From CAYYNP01 sp964472545 (GTDB taxonomy: Bacteria > Planctomycetota > Planctomycetia > Pirellulales > Thermoguttaceae), in contig CAYYNP010000062.1 of the NCBI GenBank assembly GCA_964472545.1, positions 1-37,578 of the forward strand: a stretch of DNA of 37,578 nucleotides, given 5' to 3'. The notes beneath the pieces were generated by a model. The model saw nothing but the letters and a program-made list of their open reading frames with translations. It did no database searches and was not told the origin of the DNA. The translations under genes were made by a program, and so were the position numbers. Positions 15,611 to 22,816 of this stretch are shown in pieces. Positions within the stretch are counted from its first letter, which is position 1, and every line of letters starts with the position of its first letter.

Positions 15611-17476
15611 TCAAACGCACACCGGCTGCATCACGTCCAACTCGCGCCGGAAGCGAGAGACAAACTCGTCGCGCTCACGCGCGATCGACCAATTGCCTCG
15701 CAAGCGGAGTCTTAGCTTCGGCTGCTCCTTGCCGGGATGACGGCGCCGGGCGTCTTCCCACGATTGCTCCAGCCGGCCGACGACGAGTTCTGCCCGATCG
15801 GCCGGGGCCTCGACGACCAGCATCCATTGCCCGGGCGCGATCCTGAGCACCAGGTCGTCGCTGCGCAGCGCGCCGTGGAGAAACTCGTCGACCTCCGCGG
15901 CCCAAGGGTCCACGTTCTCTCCGTCGATCGCCGCCGCAATCAGGCAGAGGTGCTTGCGGCCGTCTCGCGCCGCGTCGGGCCGTTCGAGATAGCGGCGCAG
16001 GATCTTCGCCGGATCGGCCGTGGGAACGGTGAACGAGAACGTGCTGCCGACCCCCACGCGGCTCTCGACCGCGATCTGCCCGAAGTTCAAAGCCACGAGT
16101 TCCTTGGCAATGTTCAGCCCCAACCCGACGCCTTGGGCGGTCGCCCGGGCGTCGCTGCCGACCTGCTGGAATCGCTCGAAGATCACCTTCAGCTTGTCGG
16201 CGTCGATGCCCGGCCCGTCGTCGGTCACACCGATAATCACTTCGGCCGACTTCGCTTCGTATCGAGCCCAGAGCCTCACGTGCCCGCCTTCGCCGGCGAA
16301 TTTGACCGCATTGACGGCGAGATTGATGATCACGCGCCCGATCTGGGCCGCGTCGCAGTAGACGGCCGGCAGATCCTTGTGGAATTCGAGAGATAGTTCG
16401 CATTTTGCGGAAGCGGCCTTCTGCTCGACAGCGGCTTTCACTCTCTGCACGACTCCCGCCACCGCACAACGACTTCGCCGCACGCAAAGCCGCCCGGCTT
16501 CGAGCTTGCCGACGTCGAGCATGTCGTCGACCATCAAGGCCAGGTCGTCGACGCAATGGGAGATGATCTCCAGATACTCGTGTTGTTCGGCGGCGACCGG
16601 ACCGGCCAGACCGTCGTCGATGATCGAGGTGAATTCCCGGACCACGCTCAGCGGCGTGCGAAACTCGTGTGCGACGTTGTTGACGAACTGATAGGCCGTC
16701 TCGTTCAACTCGGCCAGGCGGACGGTCTTCTCGTCGAGCAGGCGGTTGCTGGCCTCCAGCCTGGCGGCGTAATCGGCCAGTTGCCGTTCGGCCCGCTTGC
16801 GATCGGTGATGTCGACGAAACCTTCCACAATGCCGATCGTCTCCCCGTCGGCCGAGCGAAAGGGGGTGGCGATCACAATATGGGAGACCTCTCGTCCGTC
16901 GCGCAGCGTACGTGTAATTTCTTTCTCGGCGTGCGGCTTTCCTGCGAGGATTTGCCGCAACGGGCATCCGATGGAGTTGCAGGTGTTGTCGCATCCCATC
17001 ATCTCGTCGCACGTCAGTTCCAAGTCGTCATCTCGAGAGACACCAAAGTACGCGCAGAATGAGTCGTTCAGGTGCAGCACGTTCTGACGGCGGTCGACGA
17101 CACACAACGGCACGGCGGCGTTGAAGATCTGCCGCAGCTCGGCGTTGGCGGTGCGCAGCGCGTCGACGGTACGCCGACCGGCCTTGCCGGCTGCCAGTCT
17201 CCACAGCGAAACCCCGATCAGGGCGAGTCCGGCCGTCGGCCCCGCCATCGGGTGCACCGCGGACAGCAACGCGGCGATCCCGCCGACAACCGTCAGGCAG
17301 ATCCACTCCGACACGAAGAATCCACGCAGCGCCCCGAGTAGCGTGCGCCGATTGCGGATTTGACCGACGTCGGCGTCGGCCGCACTGCGATCGATCCTGC
17401 CGGGCTCAATCCTTCGGTGCTCAATTCTCTTGCGCTCGGTCGTTTCCAGGCGATTTGTCGTTGGGTGGTTGTGCAT
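15611..17476 (-). CDS. PAS sensor histidine kinase with C-terminal degenerate GGDEF-like domain
   Basis: 621 residues. Order: a charged N-terminus, two membrane spans at about 53-95, a PAS domain at about 108-232, a coiled linker, a HisKA dimerisation domain with NVAHEFRTPLS (phospho-acceptor H270), and an HATPase domain with the N-box INLAVNAVKF, DDGPGID and GVGLGLNIAKELV. All kinase motifs are intact. The PAS carries four close cysteines, C156, C162, C166 and C171, which could bind metal or sense redox. After the ATPase domain come about 115 residues resembling a GGDEF domain without its catalytic motif: HGALRSDDLVLRIAPGQW stands where xRxGGDEF is expected. No response regulator is adjacent, so it is an orphan here. 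A direct repeat upstream may be an operator. Confidence 0.9.
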   Translation of the reverse strand: MHNHPTTNRLETTERKRIEHRRIEPGRIDRSAADADVGQIRNRRTLLGALRGFFVSEWICLTVVGGIAALLSAVHPMAGPTAGLALIGVSLWRLAAGKAGRRTVDALRTANAELRQIFNAAVPLCVVDRRQNVLHLNDSFCAYFGVSRDDDLELTCDEMMGCDNTCNSIGCPLRQILAGKPHAEKEITRTLRDGREVSHIVIATPFRSADGETIGIVEGFVDITDRKRAERQLADYAARLEASNRLLDEKTVRLAELNETAYQFVNNVAHEFRTPLSVVREFTSIIDDGLAGPVAAEQHEYLEIISHCVDDLALMVDDMLDVGKLEAGRLCVRRSRCAVAGVVQRVKAAVEQKAASAKCELSLEFHKDLPAVYCDAAQIGRVIINLAVNAVKFAGEGGHVRLWARYEAKSAEVIIGVTDDGPGIDADKLKVIFERFQQVGSDARATAQGVGLGLNIAKELVALNFGQIAVESRVGVGSTFSFTVPTADPAKILRRYLERPDAARDGRKHLCLIAAAIDGENVDPWAAEVDEFLHGALRSDDLVLRIAPGQWMLVVEAPADRAELVVGRLEQSWEDARRRHPGKEQPKLRLRLRGNWSIARERDEFVSRFRRELDVMQPVCV

Positions 17477-17522
17477 GGCGGTTGGCTGTGACGAGATTGC
17501 CCGCGGCGATGCTGAGGGCTTT

Positions 17523-17550
17523 CCTTGTGAAGATAGCCTTGTAAGGATAG
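17523..17550. repeat. Two 14-bp direct repeats upstream of the kinase gene
   Basis: CCTTGTGAAGATAG (17523-17536) and CCTTGTAAGGATAG (17537-17550) differ at two positions. They lie 47-74 bp upstream of the kinase start on its minus strand, a plausible operator position, but could be another short tandem duplication. Confidence 0.7.
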
Positions 17551-17670
17551 CTCAGCGGGTCGACCAACCACCCAAACGGCGCCCTACGCGCTTGCCGATA
17601 GATCTGATTGGGGGAACTTTACCGCCCTCACATTTTCGCAGGTTCCCGCAAGTTCACCGTGCATAAGTCC

Positions 17671-17700
17671 TTGATTTCCCTGCCCGTTCCATCTTAGAAT
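17671..17700 (+). promoter_or_regulatory. Candidate promoter upstream of the small membrane protein gene
   Basis: TTGATT (17671-17676) and TAGAAT (17695-17700), 18 bp apart, each close to sigma70 consensus. The predicted leader to the ATG at 17754 is about 47 nt. Confidence 0.45.
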
Positions 17701-17753
17701 GAAGTTCGAAGAGATCGTGCGGTCGTTAAGCAATACTCATTGGGGGTTCGGTC

Positions 17754-18269
17754 ATGGCCGAGTGGCCTCACTTGGGATTGATCCTGTTGGCGTTTACGGC
17801 GGCGCTGGCGGTCTTCGTGTTCGTTTGGCGGCCGATCAAGACGGCCTCGGTCGAGGCGCGGTTCGCTCAAGCCCGGCGCGATTTCCACGCGCAGCGCGAA
17901 CGGCTGGAGATGAAGTTCGTGCTGCTCGCCTCAATGCACGCCGGCCCCAACGGACCGCATTGGGACAATTGCGATTTTGACGACGACGTGGCCTACGTGC
18001 GCAATCGCAACACGGGCGAGCTCTCGGCGTTTGTGGGCGTGAACGTCGTCGGCGAGGGCTTCGACCCGCCGCCGGGGGACATTGCCGGTGTGCTGGGGCA
18101 ACTCCACGCCGGCACGGTGATCTTCCGCTTCGACGGCACGCGCTGGGAGACCGAGGGCCGGGCGATTCTCAACCTCAGCCCGGCCGAGGCGATCCGCCGC
18201 TATCAGCACGACCTGGAGATGGTCGATCGCGAGCCGGCCAACCGAGCGCGAACGCGTCCCAGACCTTGA
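17754..18269 (+). CDS. Hypothetical membrane-anchored protein
   Basis: 171 residues. One N-terminal span (about residues 7-26), a short coiled basic segment to about 52, then a soluble domain with the blocks NCDFDDDVAYVRNRNTGEL, FVGVNVVGEGF and RAILNLSPAEAIRRYQHDLE. I do not recognise a named family, but this block pattern resembles conserved planctomycete hypotheticals I have seen. Topology suggests a cytoplasmic or periplasmic domain tethered to the membrane. It is monocistronic, with a candidate promoter upstream and four tandem repeats starting at its stop codon. Confidence 0.78.
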   Translation: MAEWPHLGLILLAFTAALAVFVFVWRPIKTASVEARFAQARRDFHAQRERLEMKFVLLASMHAGPNGPHWDNCDFDDDVAYVRNRNTGELSAFVGVNVVGEGFDPPPGDIAGVLGQLHAGTVIFRFDGTRWETEGRAILNLSPAEAIRRYQHDLEMVDREPANRARTRPRP

Positions 18270-18321
18270 CAGGGCGGTCTTGACAGGGCGGTCTTGACAG
18301 GGCGGTCTTGACAGGGCGGTT
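18266..18321 (+). repeat. Four 14-bp tandem repeats beginning at a stop codon
   Basis: TTGACAGGGCGGTC repeats at 18266, 18280, 18294 and 18308; the last copy ends in T instead of C. The first copy contains the TGA stop of the preceding gene. Each unit includes TTGACA, identical to the consensus sigma70 -35 box, but no -10-like hexamer stands 16-18 bp downstream of any copy. Confidence 0.97.
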
Positions 18322-18335
18322 CGGTGTGCGAAACT

Positions 18336-18363
18336 AGGGGAGTAATAGAAGCCTTACTCCCCT
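18336..18363. terminator. Hairpin resembling a bidirectional terminator
   Basis: Perfect 10-bp inverted repeat AGGGGAGTAA (18336-18345) and TTACTCCCCT (18354-18363) with an 8-nt loop. Only a weak pyrimidine run (CTTCTG) follows. It lies between two same-strand genes, 29 bp before the next ATG, so it may be a terminator or a structure in the leader of the next gene. Confidence 0.5.
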
Positions 18364-18392
18364 CTTCTGTCGCCTAGTCTGCGAGTCGCCGC

Positions 18393-19070
18393 ATGTCGAT
18401 CATTGTCGTCTGTCCCGGTTGCCACAAGAGCTTCAAGGTCAGCGACCGTTTTGCCGGCAAGGCCGGGGCTTGCCCGAGCTGCAAGGGTCAGATCACCGTC
18501 CCGGACAAGAAGGACGAGGTCAAGGTCCACGCACCGGACGAGTTCGCCGACGGGGGGCGCAGCACCACCGGCCAATTGGTGACCAAGCCGGTCGCCCGCA
18601 AAGACGCGAAGTGGAATCCCGTGGTGGCCGCCGGGATCGGCGGCGGAGTCTTGTTGGTGTTCCTGCTGAGTTGGATCACACGGCCCATGATTGCCGACAG
18701 TGTGCCTCTGCAGGTCATCTGCCTGATAATCATGTCCCCCCCGCTGGTTGTGGCGGCCTACTGGTTCCTGAGAGACGATGAGTTGGCGCCGTACCGCGGC
18801 AACGCGCTCTACATTCGTACCGGTGTTTGTGCCGCGGCCTATGCCTGTCTCTGGGGAGTTTACGCCTACGTGTCGCTGATCGGGCTGATGGACGCGGCCA
18901 CCTTCGTGCAGTTGCTGATCGTGGCCGCTCCGATCGTCGTGGTCGGAGCGTTGGCGGCTCTGGCCTGTCTCGATCTGGACTTCGGTAGCGGCGTGTTTCA
19001 CTACGGGTTCTACGTCTTGGTGACCATGCTCTTGGGGACGGTTGCCGGAATCCAATGGCTGCCCGAATAA
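18393..19070 (+). CDS. Zinc-ribbon membrane protein
   Basis: 225 residues. The N-terminus has a full four-cysteine ribbon, C7-PGC-10 and C27-PSC-30, within the phrase DRFAGKAGACPSCKGQITVP, closely similar to the protein at 7184. A charged linker runs to about residue 78, then five or so membrane spans occupy the rest (for example VVAAGIGGGVLLVFLLSW and FVQLLIVAAPIVVVGALAAL). The architecture suggests a cytoplasmic metal-binding head on a membrane domain; function is unknown. ATG 18393 gives the same MSI start as the paralogous ribbon. It probably is transcribed alone: 394 bp without a gene follow. Confidence 0.82.
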   Translation: MSIIVVCPGCHKSFKVSDRFAGKAGACPSCKGQITVPDKKDEVKVHAPDEFADGGRSTTGQLVTKPVARKDAKWNPVVAAGIGGGVLLVFLLSWITRPMIADSVPLQVICLIIMSPPLVVAAYWFLRDDELAPYRGNALYIRTGVCAAAYACLWGVYAYVSLIGLMDAATFVQLLIVAAPIVVVGALAALACLDLDFGSGVFHYGFYVLVTMLLGTVAGIQWLPE

Positions 19071-19464
19071 GCGGCTCACCGTGGAAAAGCGCGGCGGTCC
19101 CTCGCTCTGGAGGAAGCCCGAGTCACCTTCGGTTACAACTCCGGCGACAATGAGAAACGCCGCCCGTTATCTCTTGGCATCGTCGAGAGCGGGCTCTTCG
19201 ACCTGCCCGAGGCAGGCCACTGCAACGCGAAATCTCGGTCGAGGAGGTTCGTCGCGTGAAGCGTTGGGGCGACCTAAACTGCCCCCTCTGGCCCGACTGC
19301 CAATTTCGCCCCAAATCGACCGAAAGTGGCGCCTCTGGAATCTCGTGACGCCGCTATCGGATGTCCAACGCGTGCGTTGGTTTCTTGCGAAGAACACGCC
19401 TGGGAATAAGGCTGCTTACGTAAGTGAGTTGCTCAACTTGCAGACCCGTCGGAAAGATGCCACA
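19071..19464. other. Gap of 394 bp without a convincing gene
   Basis: The open frame that crosses this gap from 19042 has an Arg/Ser/Pro-rich translation unlike a folded protein and lacks a good start, so I treat it as non-coding. A small palindrome, CCAACG-CGTG-CGTTGG, lies near 19366-19381. I see no RNA gene or clear promoter. Confidence 0.5.
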
Positions 19465-19770
19465 ATGCGCGCCATGGTCATCCCGCAATACTCGATCCGT
19501 CAACTGCTGGTGGTCACGGCCATCTGCTCCGGCGCGTTCGCCGTTCTCGGGCTGGCGGTCCGCGGCAACGAAATCGCGTTGGCGATATCGATCGCGATCC
19601 TTGCGGGGGTGGTCGTGGTGTTGGCGCACGTGGCCGCGTTCGCCGTGGTTTGGGCCTTCTCGAGGTCGAGCCTGGGGCGATCCAATCGCCAGGAGATAGA
19701 ACTCCCTCGCATTTCCCCGCCCGAGGTGGATCGGCCGAACTCGGAGAACTGGCCGGGGGAGTGGTCGTGA
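19465..19770 (+). CDS. Small membrane protein, first gene of an ABC transporter unit
   Basis: 101 residues starting at ATG 19465, with GGAAAG at 19451-19456 as ribosome binding site. Two membrane spans: LLVVTAICSGAFAVLGLAV (about 13-31) and IALAISIAILAGVVVVLAHV, continuing through AAFAVVWAF, then a polar C-terminal tail of about 33 residues. The QYSIRQLLVVTA opening is a pattern I associate with small planctomycete membrane proteins. The stop shares one base with the start of the next gene (TGATG), so it is translationally coupled. Function unknown; its place suggests an accessory subunit of the ABC system downstream. Confidence 0.7.
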   Translation: MRAMVIPQYSIRQLLVVTAICSGAFAVLGLAVRGNEIALAISIAILAGVVVVLAHVAAFAVVWAFSRSSLGRSNRQEIELPRISPPEVDRPNSENWPGEWS

Positions 19771-21848
19771 TGCACCGCGCAACCAGGCACGTGGCGGACG
19801 GACCGGTGGTGAGCCGTTGGACGGCCGCCGCCGTTTGGTTGGTGGTCTTGACCACCGCATCGAATTCTACCGCCCAACTTCGGCAGACCGGCACGATCGC
19901 GACGAGCACGGACTGGGGGCTGACGATGACGGTCGACTTCAGTTGGCCCAAAGGTAACGGCTATCGGCCGGTTCGCATCACGGTCACCCCGACCACGCCG
20001 TCGACGATCGACAAAACGCTGGACGTCGTGCTTCGTGTGCGGGGCGAACAGCGTTACTACCGTCGTCACGATCAATTCGACCGCAACGTCGAGATGACCA
20101 TTGAGGTCCCGGCCGGATCGGGGCCCGTCGAGGCCACGTTGTCGGTTCCTCACGTGGGACGTTGGGAGCGGTATTCCATTGAGGTCACCGGCAACGGCGA
20201 GGCGAGGCCGAAGCTGTCGTCACCTGCCGGGGGGTCGCCCCGTAGCCAGAATTTGCTTAATGAGACGGCGCCGACGCTGCTGGTGGTCGGCGCCACCCTG
20301 CCCGACACAAGCACGTTAGCCGGGATGCTGCCGGACCGTGGTAATAACCCCCGCGGCATGTTGGCTTCGGCAACGGCGCTGCCCGCAGGCGCGTTGCCCG
20401 AACGGTGGATCGACTATACCAATCTGGACGTCGTCTGCCTTTCGCTTCAGGAGTTGGCCGGACTGAAGCGGAAGCACCCGGCGCGACTGGCGGCGCTGCT
20501 CGAGTGGACGGCCACCGGCGGGAACCTCTGGGTTCACGGAGTCGGAGAAGACTGGCAGAAGCTGACGGAACTCGGCACCCTGGCCGGTCTACCGGCGGGC
20601 GCTGCCTGGACCCCGCCTTCGGCCGAAGACTACACCGAGAGGGCCCAGGGTGCGCCGGCTCGCGCAACGGCCAAAGAGCCCCACTTCAAGGTTTGCCCCT
20701 ACGAAGCGGGAATGGTCGTAGCGTTTGCCGAAGACCCGTTTCCCGGCACTCGGCGGCAGTGGTCGGCCGTGCTGAACGTCTTGGGTCCCGATCGCTGCCT
20801 CTGGCAGATGCGTCACGGGCTGTCGACGGACGGGTCGAATTCAGACTATTGGAACCTCCAGATACCCGGTGTGGGACGGACGCCGGTCGGCTCGTTCTTG
20901 ATGCTGATCACGCTGTTCGTGTTGGCGATCGGGCCGTTGAACTACTGGCTGTTGCGGCGAAAACGCAAGTTGCATCTGCTGGTGTTGACCGTACCGGTCG
21001 GCGCCGGCGCCGTGACCGGACTGATGCTGCTCTACGCCCTGGTGGCCGACGGGCTGAGTACACGCGTTCGCGTACGTAGCCTGACACAGATTGACCAGCG
21101 CCGCGGCCACGCCGTCTGTTTCAGCCGACTGTCGTACTACGCCGGATTGGCCCCGGCCGACGGCTTGCGCTTTCCGGAAGACGTGGCGATCTATCCATTC
21201 GAGTACGGCGCCTATTACCGCTACTATCGTCGTCGCAACAGCGAGCGCGAGATTGTCTGGGACGACGGACAACGGCTGACCAAGGGGTGGATCAGTTCGC
21301 GAACGCCGATGCAATTGCTTACCGTCCGCTCGCGGCCCAGCGAGCGGGGGCTGACGCTGTTGGACGACGGCGGCTCCGGCCAGCCGCGCGTCCTGAACCG
21401 GCTGGGCACGCCGATTCGCCATTTGTTCGTCCGCCTGCCGTCGGGCGACTGCGGCCGAGCGGAAGACGTCGGGGCGGGTGCGACGGTAGAGCTCACGCCG
21501 ATCACCCAGACCCAAATGGGCAAGCAGTTAAATCGGATCACCACAAACAATTCGCTGGACGCGTCGCCGCGGGATCCGCGCGGCTACTACGGCCGCCGAC
21601 CTCGCCGGCGGAGTTCCGACGCGTTCGCGACGTATGACGGGTCGGCCTGGGCAGATACCTGGGCCACGCAAGAAGACTCCTGTCTGGAGCGGGCCATCGC
21701 ATCACTCCGCAGCCCGCACGGCGGCGACGGTGCCTTGGCCACGCGCGGCAGCTACGCGGCCATCGTCGAGCAGTCGCCGGAGGTCGAATTGGGCGTCGAG
21801 TCGGCCCGCGAAGAAGCGAGCTTCCACGTAATCCTGGGAAGGTGGTAA
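19770..21848 (+). CDS. Large exported membrane protein linked to an ABC transporter
   Basis: 692 residues from ATG 19770. A signal peptide covers about residues 1-37, ending near NSTAQ. A beta-rich extracytoplasmic region follows, with a segment resembling the auxiliary GATase-like or DUF4350-type domains (PTLLVVGATLPD, then YTNLDVVCLSLQELAGLK and LLEWTATGGNLWVHG). Two spans lie at about 373-425 (VGSFLMLITLFVLAIGPLNY, then LLVLTVPVGAGAVTGLMLLY). The C-terminal part is again soluble, with a Tyr/Arg-rich patch. No catalytic motif is evident. It starts inside the stop of the gene before it and ends 5 bp before the ABC ATPase start, so it is probably a substrate-handling or envelope partner of that transporter, as in Gld-type ABC modules. 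This role is inferred. Confidence 0.78.
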   Translation: MHRATRHVADGPVVSRWTAAAVWLVVLTTASNSTAQLRQTGTIATSTDWGLTMTVDFSWPKGNGYRPVRITVTPTTPSTIDKTLDVVLRVRGEQRYYRRHDQFDRNVEMTIEVPAGSGPVEATLSVPHVGRWERYSIEVTGNGEARPKLSSPAGGSPRSQNLLNETAPTLLVVGATLPDTSTLAGMLPDRGNNPRGMLASATALPAGALPERWIDYTNLDVVCLSLQELAGLKRKHPARLAALLEWTATGGNLWVHGVGEDWQKLTELGTLAGLPAGAAWTPPSAEDYTERAQGAPARATAKEPHFKVCPYEAGMVVAFAEDPFPGTRRQWSAVLNVLGPDRCLWQMRHGLSTDGSNSDYWNLQIPGVGRTPVGSFLMLITLFVLAIGPLNYWLLRRKRKLHLLVLTVPVGAGAVTGLMLLYALVADGLSTRVRVRSLTQIDQRRGHAVCFSRLSYYAGLAPADGLRFPEDVAIYPFEYGAYYRYYRRRNSEREIVWDDGQRLTKGWISSRTPMQLLTVRSRPSERGLTLLDDGGSGQPRVLNRLGTPIRHLFVRLPSGDCGRAEDVGAGATVELTPITQTQMGKQLNRITTNNSLDASPRDPRGYYGRRPRRRSSDAFATYDGSAWADTWATQEDSCLERAIASLRSPHGGDGALATRGSYAAIVEQSPEVELGVESAREEASFHVILGRW

Positions 21849-21853
21849 CGCCG

Positions 21854-22816
21854 ATGGTGGCCGACTCCCATCCGATGATCGAATTGCGCGGACTGCATCG
21901 CCATTTCGGCGAAACGCGGGCGGTCGACAACGTTTCGTTTACGGTACACGCGGGCGAGGTCTTCGGCTACATCGGCCCGAACGGGGCGGGCAAGACGACC
22001 AGTATGCGGATCCTGGCCACGCTCGATCTGCCCACCTCCGGCGACGCACGGGTCGACGGCTTCTCGGTGGTCGACGACCCCGACCGCGTCCGCCGCCGGT
22101 TGGGATTCATGCCCGACCATTTTGGCACGTATTCGAACGTCAACGTCCGCGAGTACCTCGATTTCTTCGCCCGGGCGTATCAGATGCGCCAGCCGCAGCG
22201 GGACGAAGCGGTCGAGCGGGTGATGGCGTTTACGGGGTTGGACGTATTGGCCGAGAAGCCGACCTCCGGGTTGTCGAAAGGGATGAAGCAGCGGCTCTGC
22301 TTGGGCCGGACGCTGATCCACGATCCGGCCGTGTTGGTGCTGGACGAACCGGCCGCGGGGCTCGATCCCCGGGCGAGAATCGAGGTGCGGGCGATGATCC
22401 GCCAACTGGCCGACGACGGCAAGGCGATCCTCATCAGTTCCCACATCCTCACCGAGTTGGCCGAGATCTGCGACGTGGTCGGCATCATCGAACGCGGCCA
22501 GCTCTTGGTCCGCGGCACGGTCGACGAAATCCAGAAGCAGGGCCGCGCGCCGCACAACACGGTCGACGTGCGGGTGATCGCCCCACCGACGGATCCCGGC
22601 CCTCGGCTGGTCCGGTGGCTTGCCAAGCAACCGGGCGTGAGCGAGCCGCGCGTCGAGGGCGAACTGGTCACGTTCCAACACGTCGGCGACCGCGAGGCCG
22701 AGGCCGATCTGCTGCGGGCGATGATCAAGTTCGGCTTTCGCGTGGCCGCCTTTGCCAGCCGGGAACAGACCCTCGAGGACGTTTTCATGCAGGTCACCGA
22801 GGGGCTAGTACAATGA
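21854..22816 (+). CDS. ABC transporter ATP-binding protein
   Basis: 320 residues. Single ABC ATPase domain: Walker A GPNGAGKTT near residue 44, a Q-loop-equivalent region at LGFMPDHFGTYSNV, the signature LSKGMKQR, Walker B VLVLDEPAAGLDP and the H-loop in ISSHI. The Q-loop Gln is replaced (MPDHFG) and the signature is LSKGM rather than LSGGQ, both seen in ABC-2 exporters. A C-terminal extension of about 90 residues resembles the tail of CcmA/GldA-like ATPases. The ATG at 21854 was chosen because GGAAGGTGG at 21837-21845 is well placed for it; GTG 21842 overlaps the previous gene. ATGA overlap couples it to the permease. Confidence 0.95.
   Translation: MVADSHPMIELRGLHRHFGETRAVDNVSFTVHAGEVFGYIGPNGAGKTTSMRILATLDLPTSGDARVDGFSVVDDPDRVRRRLGFMPDHFGTYSNVNVREYLDFFARAYQMRQPQRDEAVERVMAFTGLDVLAEKPTSGLSKGMKQRLCLGRTLIHDPAVLVLDEPAAGLDPRARIEVRAMIRQLADDGKAILISSHILTELAEICDVVGIIERGQLLVRGTVDEIQKQGRAPHNTVDVRVIAPPTDPGPRLVRWLAKQPGVSEPRVEGELVTFQHVGDREAEADLLRAMIKFGFRVAAFASREQTLEDVFMQVTEGLVQ

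Noticed and set aside
18266..18321. TTGACA repeats as an array of promoters
   Set aside because: No -10-like hexamer is present at 16-18 bp after any copy; kept only as a repeat.
19042..19464. N-terminal extension of the small membrane protein before the ABC unit
   Set aside because: Its translation is Arg/Ser/Pro-rich without structure, and a good ribosome binding site stands before ATG 19465.
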